From Selaginella tamariscina (Eukaryota > Streptophyta > Lycopodiopsida > Selaginellales > Selaginellaceae), in the NCBI GenBank assembly GCA_003024785.1, contig PUQB01000179.1, positions 372,001 to 436,000 on the forward strand: a stretch of 64,000 bases of DNA. Direction: 5' to 3'. Numbering within the stretch: the stretch's first letter is position 1; each line of letters starts with the position of its first letter. Below are positions 1-9,983 of this stretch, in pieces. A program made the translations under genes and the position numbers. The notes beneath the pieces are model-generated. The model was not told the DNA's origin and did not search any database. It was given only the letters and a program-made list of their open reading frames with translations.

Positions 1-900
1 CGGCTCTGAGCTGCTTGTAAGTTCTTCTTGCACAAACTCTGAATGTTTTCAAGTTCAACACTCAGATCTTTAGCTTCCTCATCCATGTTGCCTTGAGCCT
101 TCTTACTTGCTAAACCGAGCTCAAAAGCTGTCTTGGGATGTCGTCCAAACATAGCATAATATGGACTCATTCCAATGCCACTGTGCTGGCTGTTATTATA
201 AGCAAACTCGAGTAATGGAATATACTTATCCCACTGACCTTCCTTCTGGTTAATAGTGCACCTTAGCATATCTTCCAGAACTTGGTTCACCCTCTCTGTT
301 TGCCCATCTGTTTCGGATGATCTCCGCTACACAGCTTAAGCTTCACTTCTATGCACTTGGAAAAGCCTCTCCAAAAGCTAGAAGTGAACTTGGAGTCCCT
401 ATCACTTACAATATCATCTGGAAATCCGTGGATAGGAAATACATGTTGTAAATACATCGTAGCCAGCTCGGATGCATTCACATTCTTCCCCAAGGGAACT
501 AACTTGACAAACTTTGTCAACCTGTCCACAATGACCCACACCTGTTCATTCTGCCTCTGTGTCCTTGGCAAATGGGTGACAAAGTCCATAGAGATACTGC
601 CCCATCGCCTGTCTGGAATAGGCAATGGTACTAATAGCCACCTGGTTTCTCCCTGGGCACCTTTACTTGCTGACACTTGTCACAAGTCTTGCAGTACTCT
701 ATGATATCAGCTTTCATATTCCTCCAATAGAACCTTCTCTTGATCAACTCATACGTTTTCCCCCCCAAAATGACCAGCCTCCGGGCGATCATGATGAAAA
801 TATAGTACCTAGTTGATCAAATGGTCCACACGAGGAAGGTACACATGGCCATTGTAGTACAAAACCCCATCCTGAAATGAGAATGGTGCTAGCTGTCCTT
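1..900 (-). pseudogene. gypsy integrase, cut by the window edge
   Basis: On the minus strand, 690-790 encodes the integrase zinc-binding part (RRFYWRNMKADIIEYCKTC with a following CQQ). The 287-676 frame holds the catalytic core: the first Asp in WGSISMDFVTHLP, the second in the DRDSKF segment. A frameshift near 300 leads to GQTERVNQVLEDMLR, with the catalytic Glu, and EFAYNNSQHSGIGMSPYYAM, which runs to base 1. The enzyme would insert the cDNA into the genome. At least two frameshifts are present. Confidence 0.88.
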
Positions 901-944
901 TGGCTCCTGCACCTCGCGTCTTGTGCTTGAGCATGTTGAACTAC

Positions 945-1490
945 TTAGCTAAACTCACTGACCGTCCTTGTTAATGCATTACATAAGTGTGTTTGGAATT
1001 CTCCCACTATTGTGGCTCTCCTAACGCGTGACAAAGCATCTGCCACCACGTTTAGTCTTCCTGCGCGATGCTCAATAGGAAATTCGCCAAACTCCATGAG
1101 CTTAACCATCCAGCGAGCTTGCCGAGAGTTTAACTCTTTCTGTGTGAACAGATACACCAAAGGCTTGTGATCTGTAAACACCTTGAAACTTGCACCATAA
1201 AGATAGTGCCTCCAAACTCGTAATGCATTAACAATAGCCAGTAGTTCTTGCTCATACGTTGAGTACCGTTGCTCTGCAGGATTCAAAGTACGACTCTCAT
1301 AAGCAATAGGCCTTCCCTCTTGCATAAGTACAGCTCCAATGGCCACTCCACTTGCATCACACGATACCTCATAAGGCTTAGAGGGATCTGCAATACATAA
1401 AACTGGTGCACGTACCAAAGCTTGTTTCAAAGCTTGGAAACTGCTCTCCTCTGAAGCACTCCATGCAAAGGGAACGTCCTTCCTTAGCAA
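945..1490 (-). pseudogene. gypsy RNase H domain
   Basis: The frame continues pol after a frameshift. It shows the gypsy RNase H pattern: VSCDASGVAIGAVLMQ with the first catalytic Asp, YSTYEQELLAIV with the catalytic Glu, FTDHKPL with the second Asp, and a terminal HRAGRLNVVADALSR with the last Asp. It would degrade the RNA strand of the RNA-DNA hybrid. The end near 945 is a stop after a frameshift; the integrase zinc-binding part is recognisable further left. Confidence 0.9.
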
Positions 1491-1495
1491 CCTAG

Positions 1496-3469
1496 TTAAC
1501 GGAGAAGCTTTCTTGGCATAATCCTTGACATACCGCGGTAATAACCAGCCATGCCCAAGAAACTCCGTAACTCTTGTGCATTGCTAGGAACTGGCCATTG
1601 CTCCACCACTGCCACCTTCTGTGGATCAGTCTTCACTCCACTTGGCGTCACAATGTGACCCAAATACTCCACTTCGCACTGAGCAAATGCACATTTGCTC
1701 TTCTTTGCATAGAGCTTGTTCTTCCTCAGCAATTGAAGAACTCTCCGCAAATGCTCCACATGCTCCTTCATATTCTTACTGTAAATAAGAATATCGTCGA
1801 GGAAGATCTCCACAAAGTCATGCAAGTAGTCACCAAACACCTCAGTCATCAACCGAGTGAATGTGGCTGGGGCATTTGTTAAGCCAAATGGCATAACAGT
1901 GAACTCAAAATGCCCGAAGCTAGTGTTGAAAGCAGTTTTGTAGATATCTGCCTCCTTCACAGCAATCTGATGATACCCGCTACGCAAGTCTATCTTGGTG
2001 AACACTCTGGCTCCACCGAGATGATCCATGATAGTATCCACACGTGGCATGGGCATCCTGTCCTTCACTGTTTGCTTGTTGAGAGCTCTGTAGTCTATGC
2101 ACATCCTCATGGTGCCATCCTTCTTCCTGACAAGCAATACTGGTGCACCAAATGGAGACTTGCTCGGTTGTATGAAGCCATATTCCAATAGCTCCATCAC
2201 TTGTCTCTTAACCTCTTGCTCCTCAGCATGGCTCAGTCGGAACGGCTTACGGTAAATGGCTTTCGTACCCTGTTCCAACACAATCTCATGCTCCACACCT
2301 CTTGCAGGTGGTAAGCCATGAGGTAGCTCAGGAGGGAAGACATCAGCAAATTCCTCAAGGACAACTTGCACAGCAGCCTCGCCCAATGTGACATTAGAAG
2401 AATCTAACTCACGTATATACATCAGAAAGACTTGATCTTCTTTATTACGGAGATATTTCTTCAAAGACATAGTAGAAAGATACTTGTTTGGAGACTCAAG
2501 CCTTGTTCCAAACCAAGTGTCTTTCACTCCACTGTACTCAAGCTTCACTCGCTTGATGCTCCACTTGATCTCAGGATCCACACGCTCCAGCCAGCTCATC
2601 CCAAGGATGAGGTCCACACGCGCTAGCTCCGCAAGGAAGAAAGTCTCCACCAGCTGAGTTTTGCCAACCGTCAGCTGTAACTCCTCCACACAAGCATTCC
2701 AGCTCTGTGTGACAGTAGCTGAGCCCTCAATCTCGTATTGAGGCACAGTCTTCATGGGCAAGCTGCACTCCTGCACTAACTTTGCTGATACAAAGTTATC
2801 GCTACTTCCGCTATCCAAGAGGATTCGCACTGGACGTTCACCAAGTTGTCCCTCCACCACAATAGCACGTGTGTGTGGCTCCTCCCGTGCCATGCAGTTT
2901 ACCTGTCGAGCAAGAACAGACAAAAATTTACCTCGTGGCTTAGAACTATCTCCCTTGTGTTCCTCTCCACGCTCCATCTCCTGAAGCTTCTTAGGTGTCT
3001 CCTTGTCCTTGTCACCATTGAACCCCTTGCCCTTGGGCTTGTTCCTCCTGGGACAATTGGCCTTCCAGTGTCCCACCTCTCCACACAGGTGGCAACGTTC
3101 ACTATCAAACACCTTGACAATCTTCTTAGGCCGGTTGTCGGTGCGATAAGAACTAGAAGCTACCAGCTTGGACTTCGGCCTAGCACGATGGCTATTCCCT
3201 CTATACTCCTGGTGCTCACGATGACTTGGAGAGGTGCTCCTACCACGCTTCTTGCCATGTCGTTCATTCTCCTTAAACACCTTATCCTCCTCATTTAGCA
3301 AGCGAGCATATTCGAACAGCTCCTCTAAAGTCTTGGACTGAATTACCGAGTTAAGATGTCTACGCAAGTTAGCACTTCGCAGCCCATTTACAAAATAATC
3401 CTTCTGCTGGACAGACACGTCAGGTACACGGCAAAGTAATTGACTCAATTTCTCAATGTAATCGTCCAA
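1496..3469 (-). pseudogene. gypsy gag C-terminus, protease and reverse transcriptase
   Basis: A 657-residue uninterrupted frame. In order: the end of gag; a CCHC zinc knuckle ([14 protein letters not shown], about residues 126-139); an aspartic protease with LLDSGSS near residue 217; then the reverse transcriptase from about residue 400 with [28 protein letters not shown] and the catalytic [10 protein letters not shown]. The last part ([15 protein letters not shown]) is the RT connection. It copies the element RNA into DNA in virus-like particles. A frameshift at about 1490 separates it from RNase H, so the polyprotein as sequenced is broken. Confidence 0.93.
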
Positions 3470-3987
3470 GTCATCTTCCCTTGCTCTAAATGTCGCAATT
3501 CACGCCTTGCATGAGACACATCGAACCGAGGAGCATACTCCTTCTTAAATAGCTCAGAGAACTCCTCCCAAGTTACAATCATCTCCTGGTGAGCTAACTG
3601 GCGCTGATTTCGAATGCGTGTCCACCACCTCGCAGCTTTATCCTTCAAGGCTACTGATACAGCTATCATAGCCTGCTCGGTAGTTACTCCCTATGCAGTG
3701 AGCAAGTTCGCTGCTATCTCAAGCCAACTCATAACCTCATCCGCAGATTCTTTATCGGTAAAAGGTGGAACGCGAAGACGATCTAGCACCCTGCTCTTAC
3801 CAGTCACGGTTCCTTGAGCAAGTTGATCTTCAATAGTATCCAACCGCTCATGAATCACCTCCAAGGAACCAGTCACGTACTCTTGAAATTGCTTGGAATC
3901 CTTCGCCATAGCGTATAATTCGAGCACGATTTCCTGGTTCGTCCACTCCTCATTGGTGTTGTCTTCTCCTTCCCACCGGTCACTCAT
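3445..3987 (-). pseudogene. gypsy gag, N-terminal part, frameshifted
   Basis: The reading frame opens with MSDRWEGEDNTNEEW just inside the primer site (start 3985-3987) and continues through a retrotransposon gag domain. Typical residues are the AARWW stretch and the W-E-F-LFKKEYAP segment near 3500-3640, where capsid-like gag proteins of gypsy elements are conserved. The frame shifts near 3680 and again near 3455, where gag runs on into the zinc-knuckle segment. Two breaks in otherwise good sequence suggest recent inactivation. Confidence 0.85.
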
Positions 3988-3998
3988 CTCGAACCTCC

Positions 3999-4010
3999 CT
4001 CCGATACCAA
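3999..4010 (-). other. Primer binding site, iMet-tRNA type
   Basis: The minus strand reads TTGGTATCGGAG two bases inside the LTR. It matches the plant initiator-tRNA-Met primer site TGGTATCAGAGC with one change. It marks the start of minus-strand DNA synthesis and confirms that the element runs right to left. Confidence 0.75.
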
Positions 4011-4012
4011 AT

Positions 4013-4225
4013 TGTTAGGCACCTCTATGTACAATCTAGAGACCCTCACAATACCCCCCGACCTCCCCCGAGCTGTCTCTAATCTCCACACGCTGCTCTC
4101 CAAGAAAGGCTTCCAATAATAGTGTGCCCTTAATTCTCTCTTAGATCTAGGTATAGCTCCTTAGGAATATTCTAACTTATACCTTTCTAGGGAATATTCT
4201 TTAATTCGTTATATGGGTCATAACA
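4013..4225 (-). repeat. 5' LTR of the gypsy element
   Basis: This 213-bp stretch begins TGTTA and ends TAACA on the + strand, perfect 5-bp terminal inverted repeats with the canonical TG...CA ends. On the gag side it is followed by an initiator-tRNA-Met-like primer site. On the other side it abuts coding sequence of an invertase without a gap, which fixes the element border. The bases next to it, AGACC (GGTCT on the minus strand), are the predicted target-site duplication; the partner copy lies outside the window. A 213-bp LTR is short for gypsy elements. Confidence 0.85.
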
Positions 4226-4399
4226 AGACCATGTTTGGAGCTTCCGAGCCTGCTTACCAATGTACCTCCCGAGCTTGCCATCGTAATATTCAGGCCAACC
4301 ATCCATCCCGAGTCTCAGCTCGGCTTGCTCAATGGCTCTTCTCGCCATCTGCGGCCTCCCAGTCTTCACACAGGCCGTGGTGAGAAGCCACAGAGGGAA
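4226..4399 (-). pseudogene. Neutral/alkaline invertase exon fragment (GH100)
   Basis: The minus strand encodes [20 protein letters not shown], then [20 protein letters not shown] and QTWS. This is the highly conserved C-terminal segment of plant neutral/alkaline invertases (glycoside hydrolase family 100), which split sucrose into glucose and fructose. The exon follows a good acceptor (TTTTGTGCAG) at 4400. Right after TWS the frame runs into the gypsy LTR, so the insertion cut the last exon about 20 codons before the usual end. No upstream invertase exon was found in 4400-4800. This is a gene fragment or the tail of a disrupted gene. Confidence 0.82.
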
Positions 4400-6969
4400 C
4401 TGCACAAAATCATTCCAGAAAACACTCAGAAAAAGTTGAAAGCCGGGGAGCAAATTATTTCATCCTGCTGAGCTGCTCGTACAGCCTAAAAAATAATCCA
4501 GAGTGCAGGCAAGAATCCAAGCGACTTCAATCAGTTCCTCCGTACCAGAAGAGGGATACTCTGTATTTGTGTAACAGCTGTGTTTTTGTTTCCCCTTTTT
4601 CCTCCCCTGTAGAGTGTGAGAGAAAGCCAAGCTAAACTGCGATTGTGTGGTGGAAGTAGATATTGTTTCTCGCCCGCAATTCCGACAGGGAAAGATGCGA
4701 GTACTTCCTCCTCTGTTTTCCCCGATTTCTTTTCAACAGTTGCTTTAGCCCTATGCACGCGGATCGCGTGGCCCTAATTAGGGTTCTTCACTGAACAGTC
4801 AGCGTTTGAGTTTGATTTTTTTTTTTACTCCCGAAGCAATCTTCACTCTCTTTAAAACATCACATCGAACTCAGCAGGTTATTTTAAATTATTACTTTCT
4901 TAATTCTATGTTATTAGATATTCACTTTTTCAAAAATAAAAACTGTTGTTGTTTTGCGATGTGAAGTACATTGTCAGGGTTTCTCTTGTTTCTTAATAAT
5001 TAAAAGTAAGTACTTCTAGAATGTTGAAAGAAAAACAAATTGTATAATAAATATCTGATGTATTGGTTAATTACATGTATAATTATTATCATTACTTAAT
5101 AATATACTTTAACCTTTATCTAAAGAAAATATTCCAGTGATAAAGTAAGTACGTTGTCTTCGTTTCTTTTGTTTCTGGTGATGTTTATTAATAAGGAAAA
5201 AACATATTCATACTTTGTTTTTCAATTTCTGAAAAAAACATTGTATACAAATATTTAATGTATTAGTTTGTTTATGTTATTTAACCCTAATATATTCCAG
5301 TTTAAAGTTTATAATTTACGAATTTCTCACGGTAACATGTGTGTGGTAGAGAAGAATACAAAATGCTTAAAATATTCTAAGTTTGTTAGGCGGAATGTAC
5401 TATAAAACCTGTGTTATTTATTTCAAAAAAATTATTTTAGGCACCAAAAGAGGTGACGTAAAACCCCAATCTACATCAATTTCTTTTTTCTTTTCAGCAC
5501 AAAAATGAATACTATAATACTAAATGATGTTTACATAATTGGCATTAAACATATAAATTGTTTCGCCCCAAACTCAATATCTAGATTTTGAAGGCCAAAT
5601 TTGCTGTAAATTGGATTATCAAGGGCAAACAAAAAATCTGAAGCTTTGAACACAAAGTGAGAAATAATTACTAAAAAGAATTGAGCAAAATTATTGTATC
5701 TAGGGCATTTTTGGCAAGAGAAAATATTTTCAAGGGGAAAAAGATTATTAATACATTAAAATATTTTTTTAAAAGTTTTTTTTAACAAAATCATATGTTT
5801 CTTCATAATCTAAACACAAAAGCAAAATATGCTCATGACCTAAGGCTGTTAACCAATTATAATGATTTTTTTTGTTATGGTGGGAATTTGATGGCTAATT
5901 AATTAATCTTTGAGTTTTGTAAATTAAAAATTTATCACAAGTAAAATGCAATCAATCAATTCATATAAAGTAAAAAATATCTTAAGCAAGAAGGGTTCAA
6001 TATCAAAATCAATTCATATAAAATAACCAAAAAGGGTTCAATATCAAAATAAAGTAACATATTCCTAAGCAAGAAGGGTTAGATATAAGTGTCTAGGACC
6101 AAGAGATAATTGATCACACTTGTTATACATAAGTGTCTAGGATCAAGAGATAATCAATCACAGTGGTTAGACATAAGTGTCTAGGTTATTACCTTTAATT
6201 GGTGAGGGGCTAGATCATTTGTGGATGTATGTGAATAACAAAGATAATGGTCGAGCTTATATGTTTTTTATTTTTGTGGTGATGCTTAAACATAAATGTC
6301 TAGGATGAAGTAATAATCGATCACAATGGTTATTCAAGTATTAACCTAGATTCAAATAAGTATATATTTTCATAAGGGGACAGATAAAAAAAACATTATT
6401 AAAATTAATTAATTATCTTAGGGTTTAAAGTTGATTGTGGATGAACGTTTGTTAGACATAAGTGTTTATGTTACGACATTTAATTGGTGGCGAGTTAGAT
6501 CATTGTGGATGGATGTGAATTTAATAAAAAAATAATAGTCACACTTATATAATTTTGATTTTTGTGGTGTCTTCATCCGTTCATAGTTGATGCACATACG
6601 TCGCTAAACTAGCTCAAAGTTGATAGTCAAGCTGATTTGATTTTAATTTTGCAGCTATGTTGCAGCAAGGATCTAGTTGACCATCTTATTTGGTTTTATT
6701 TTTGCAGTGGTGTTGCAACTGGATCTAGTACAGCTGACACCATCAATGCCAATCATGCAACTTTTGCATATGTTGTTGAAGCAGTCAAAGCTAATAGTTG
6801 AGTTGATTTGTTTTTTATTTTTATTTTTGTTTTATTTGTTTGTGTATAGTTGATGACATATTTCATTAACTTAGTTCAAAGCTGAAGGTAGAGGTTCTGC
6901 TTTATATTTTTATGGTGGTGCTACGTGGGATCGAGCTGAAGCCTTAAGTGCCAAGTATGTAACTTTTAC
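4400..6969. other. AT-rich intergenic DNA without a gene
   Basis: No convincing exon was found. The first 400 bp may be remnant intron or flank of the invertase fragment. From about 4800 the DNA is strongly AT-rich with many poly-A and poly-T runs. Two related stretches of about 100 bp (6183-6283 and 6468-6570, both starting near TTTAATTGGTG and ending in TTTTTGTGGTG) show an old local duplication. Confidence 0.5.
6077..6185. repeat. Tandem repeat, unit about 55 bp
   Basis: ACATAAGTGTCTAGGATCAA followed by GAGATAATC-ATCACA recurs in tandem, with a further partial unit starting at 6170 and dispersed relatives near 6290 and 6450. The units are diverged by a few bases. No coding potential was seen. 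Confidence 0.6.
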
Positions 6970-7345
6970 ATATGTTGTGTGAAAAATTCACCCGCAACAT
7001 ATGCCAATTCAAGAATATACCAAGTACCGTGTAGAAGACTCCAAAAATATTCTTTAGAAGAATATTCTAGGAGGTTTCAGAAGTTTATAAGATAGTTCAG
7101 AAAGAGAACATTACATGCCTAAACCCTAGCACTAGCCTGCTTTATATAGAATATTCCCTTTCAAAAACCTTCCAGCATATTCTCCTCCACAACCTTCTAG
7201 AGTCTTTTGGAGTGGTCACCCAACCCAATGCTTCTCACGCCCAAGCACGCTTAACTTCTGAGTTTTGGTAGGATCCGATAACCAGTGACGATACGATGCT
7301 ATTAGATATATATTATGAGGTGATTCATCTCCCCTCGACAAGTTC
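6970..7345 (-). repeat. LTR-like sequence carrying a 5S rRNA-like segment
   Basis: The stretch contains a 5S rRNA-like core (7213-7299) followed on the minus strand by TTCTAGAA/GAATATTC-rich sequence. The same order recurs at 23580-23972, next to gypsy gag. On the minus strand it begins near ATGAATCACCTC (about 7328), a start shared with the copies at 23972 and 36021. LTRs containing 5S rRNA sequence are known from Cassandra TRIM elements of vascular plants. The exact ends are not certain; it may be a solo or truncated LTR. Confidence 0.55.
7213..7299 (-). repeat. 5S rRNA-derived segment
   Basis: On the + strand GGTCACCCAACCCAATGCTT, then CGCCCAAGCACGCTTAACTT and GAGTTTTGGTAGGATCCGAT follow the reverse complement of plant 5S rRNA closely, including the A-box and C-box area of the internal Pol III promoter. 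It lacks the outermost stem bases and has many substitutions, so it is a derived copy and not a functional 5S gene. Confidence 0.75.
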
Positions 7346-7522
7346 GACAAGTCGCGAAACCTGCCTCCATCGGTTCAATCGGCATCAGAGCAGCAGCTTG
7401 ATTTCGGCAAGCAGCTGGCCGGGGGGTTGGTGCAGCTGCAGCTTGGAATGAGAGAACAACTGCAAATGGTGCAAAACTTGACCTTCGTTGTGCAAGGATT
7501 GCTACCCGGTTAGCAATGAGAG

Positions 7523-7687
7523 TTACTTCATGCTAGATGATTGAGCAAGAGCTTGCAAAGTGTCAATAGCAGGCAGTTTACTAGCATCTATGCCGGATTC
7601 ACCCTGAGATTCATCATCCCGAAGCACACAAGCATTGTAGATCAAGAAAGATACAAACAGCAAGAGAAACAGGGGAGCCTTCTCCAT
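7523..7687 (-). CDS. Putative small secreted peptide, 54 aa (arm A copy)
   Basis: A short minus-strand frame starts MEKAPLFLLLFVSFLIYNAC and continues with an acidic stretch (RDDESQGESGIDASKLPAID) to QALAQSSSMK. Residues 4-17 form a hydrophobic core typical of a signal peptide, with likely cleavage after the Cys-Val/Ala at about residue 21. A TATA box (TTATAAAAG) lies about 35 bp upstream of the start. No known peptide-hormone motif was recognised. The frame is also open in arm B, where it is six codons shorter. It could instead be the first exon of a larger lost gene. Confidence 0.4.
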   Translation of the reverse strand: MEKAPLFLLLFVSFLIYNACVLRDDESQGESGIDASKLPAIDTLQALAQSSSMK

Positions 7688-7721
7688 CTCTTTGGCCCCT
7701 TAGAAGTTCCCTTTGGCAAAG

Positions 7722-7731
7722 CTTTTATAAT
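7722..7731 (-). promoter_or_regulatory. TATA box of the small secreted-peptide ORF (arm A)
   Basis: The minus strand reads TTATAAAAGC about 35 bp before the ATG at 7687. The same spacing is kept in arm B (35621-35628). The distance leaves only a very short 5' leader, so this assignment is tentative. Confidence 0.35.
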
Positions 7732-8157
7732 GCGGAGCGCAAGCATGGAAGCGTGATCCGACTCTTGTGACATATCACTATCTGATTCACCTTTTTAGAA
7801 TATTATACTTTTTATATTTACAATTCATTTATTTAGCCATAGTATAAGATTTCCATCCATTTCTTGAAGCTTCATTTAAATGCACGTAAACAAGTGATGA
7901 ACCTGATGAACTCTTGTTTCTGGTGCTCTAGATGACTGGAGGGGCTATAGAAGCTCCCCCAAGAATCTCTCGAGGAGAGGGTCTCAATACCAGCGACTTG
8001 TTTTTGCAATGATCTTCTGTTCTATGCAACATTTATTCGTTCTACAAGGCATTGCAATCATGCAGGACTGCCGGAGCTTCTCCCTCCTGTCTCCCAATGC
8101 TCAACTTCCGGGCTTTGCTTTTTCTTCTGAGTGCATCTTCTCCTCGTTCTCCAAAAA

Positions 8158-8373
8158 TCACTTATGTAGAGTAACGTGATAGAATCCCTCCCACCTGCTT
8201 CCACAAACAATCAGTAAGAACCTTCTTGAATTGACTCCAAAGGTGAGATGCACAAAGCACTTTGATGATGTAGAATGATCAGCAACAATCAAAAGCGCTA
8301 AAGCCGGTGACCGAAACTCCATTGCTTTGATGGCGGTGAGGAAGCCGAGCTTGAAAGCAAGGAAGTTCATCAC
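8158..8373 (-). other. Open frame conserved between arms, unrecognised
   Basis: A 71-codon frame starting MMNFLAFKLGFLTAIKAMEF is almost identical at 34985-35200 in arm B. Conservation may only reflect the recent duplication. No family was recognised, and no good splice sites frame it convincingly. It lies beside the exon at 8584-8761, on the opposite strand. Confidence 0.15.
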
Positions 8374-8583
8374 ACTCCATGCTGGCTTACTTCTATCATG
8401 TGAAAGCTTTTTTCAGAGGAAAATTGAAAATGAAGCTAGCACGCGTGACACTAATTTGGCATTTGTTCATCAGCTTTTGAATACAAATGTCATTTTGAAA
8501 CTTAAAACTCCATCTAAATTTAACATTGTTCAAATCTTCAATTATCATTAAATTGTTTCTTATTCATCATTTCAATTTTCAAG

Positions 8584-8761
8584 GGCTACAGAAAATTTGA
8601 GCGAGCGGGGCCTTATGGAAGAGGGAATGAGGATGTTGGCATGTGAGGAAATTGAGAAGCAACAAAACGTATTAGCGGTTGTGAGGGAGATGTTAGGGCG
8701 GAATGTGGAGGCCCCTGGGGCTGAAGACTTCATTCACTTGTACCATGAGCTTACCATCAAG
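8584..8761 (+). pseudogene. Isolated exon of an unrecognised gene (arm A copy)
   Basis: Between an acceptor (CAATTTTCAAG) and a donor (AAG/GTACTT) lies an open exon with RATENLSERGLMEEGMRMLA and a second half EMLGRNVEAPGAEDFIHLYH. It looks protein-coding, being alpha-helical and charged, and is kept open in arm B (34603-34780). No neighbouring exon was found on this strand. The product family is not recognised. Confidence 0.4.
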
Positions 8762-8940
8762 GTACTTCAAATTACAATGGACAGGGTTATAAACGTGGAA
8801 CACTTCACTGTAAATATCTGCTTTATCTATTATATAATATAATATAATATATACCAAACTGCTTCTCATGATACCTATCTATATATACCTTGGTATTATA
8901 TATATATAGCTAAGTTTCATCAACCGCGTCGAGAAGAAGT

Positions 8941-9142
8941 CATGATACCAAAAATTCACGAATTTCTCATAGTTGTGAGGGACTCCAGCAGATATATATA
9001 TATTATATTATATCTGTTGGAGTCCCTCACAACTATGAGAAATTTCGTAAATTCGTAAATTTCGTAATTTCGTAAATTTCGTAAATTTCGTAAATTCGTA
9101 AATTTCTAATTTCGTAATTTCGTAAATTTCTGGTATCATGAC
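8941..9142. mobile_element. Foldback/MITE-like element
   Basis: The ends CATGATACCA and TGGTATCATG are inverted. Inside, 8958-8996 and 9010-9049 form a stem of about 39 bp (TCATAGTTGTGAGGGACTCC and its complement) around an AT loop. The right part carries a CGTAAATTT-type tandem array (about 9047-9127). Arm B keeps only the left start at 34310-34350 and lacks the stem, so the two arms differ by this element. Confidence 0.5.
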
Positions 9143-9531
9143 AGAATTTCTTACGGCAATGTTGTCATGAGTAGCGAGTTTGTAAGTGGAAAGGAGGGTA
9201 AAGGATAAAACATAAAAATAAATAATGATAAATGTAAGATTGTTGTATTTAAATATAATTATATTTTCCAGTTTCTTGTTTCACAGTTTTATAGTTATTT
9301 TTTTTTATAATGAATGACCATACTTGACTAGAAAATAATTGTATAGAGAATGGTCTTATATTTAAATAAAAATTATAGAAACGTTTAATATATTGTTTCA
9401 AAACTGTCATGTTTCATTTGTTAGAGATAAGAAAAAATTTAGAAATATAGTTTCATTCAACCTCTTAATATAAGAAAAAAAGTTTGTTCATCAAAGTGTC
9501 ACAACGCATCCTCGCTTCCTTTTAAAACGAT

Positions 9532-9627
9532 GGAGAAAAGAGCCAAAGGAGTACCCAAAACACAAAAGCCATAATTTCTTCTCACTATGGCTTTTGTGTT
9601 TTGGGTACTCCTTTGGCTCTTTTCTCC
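9532..9627. repeat. Perfect 42-bp inverted repeat (hairpin), arm A
   Basis: Positions 9532-9573 and 9586-9627 are exact reverse complements (GGAGAAAAGAGCCAAAGGAG on the left, CTCCTTTGGCTCTTTTCTCC at the right end), separated by 12 bp. A transcript would fold into a long stem like a young microRNA or siRNA precursor. The right arm also begins with ATGGCTTTTGTG, so it could be the 5' end of the following gene duplicated head to head. The copy in arm B keeps the stem with a few mismatches. Confidence 0.8.
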
Positions 9628-9752
9628 AATTTTGTCCAAACACTCATGACGTGGCATTGCTGACGTGTGACTGCCACATCACTAGACTCGGACGGCTAGG
9701 GTTTGTGTGGCATTTGTCAACACAAATGCTAGAGAAGTGGAATTTTTTTCAG

Positions 9753-9922
9753 GGATCCCACTTTCTGGTGGGATAACAAGTTCAAGAAGAAACACAAGTT
9801 CTTCTCAGAGTCCTACCCAAATTTCAAACATGTTTCTACCGGAGAGAGCCTGTGGATCGCCGACAGGAAAACGCCGACCTGGGTCTCTGCAAAACTCGAT
9901 TTGCTCACTGACCCAGCTGTAG
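9753..9922 (+). pseudogene. OSB-like PDF-motif exon (arm A copy)
   Basis: After an acceptor-like TTTTTTTCAG the frame reads DPTFWWDNKFKKKHKFFSES, then FKHVSTGESLWIADRKTPTW and VSAKLDLLTDP. The W-W-D-N-R/K, F-K-H, G-E-LW and TP-WV pattern resembles the PDF motif that binds single-stranded DNA in plant organellar ssDNA-binding (OSB) proteins. A donor (CTGTAG/GTAAGG) follows. Only this one exon is present, directly before the PPR gene. The family call rests on pattern recall and should be treated as moderate. Confidence 0.45.
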
Positions 9923-9983
9923 GTAAGGCCACCACGGCCCGCTACAAGTCTCCACATACCCACATGTAGCTAGTGATAACTCG

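Larger units (their letters stand above)
1..4225 (-). mobile_element. Ty3/gypsy LTR retrotransposon, right-hand part
   Basis: A gypsy element reads right to left: LTR, primer site, gag, protease, reverse transcriptase, RNase H, integrase. The order PR-RT-RH-IN is diagnostic of Ty3/gypsy. The coding part is split by a few frameshifts (near 3460, 3680, 1490 and in 680-945) but is otherwise well kept, so the insertion is fairly young. The integrase core continues to base 1, so the rest of pol, any chromodomain and the second LTR lie outside. The element sits in the same orientation inside an invertase gene fragment. Confidence 0.93.

Noticed and set aside
7213..7299. Functional 5S rRNA gene
   Set aside because: Too many substitutions, missing terminal stem, single copy inside an LTR-like sequence.
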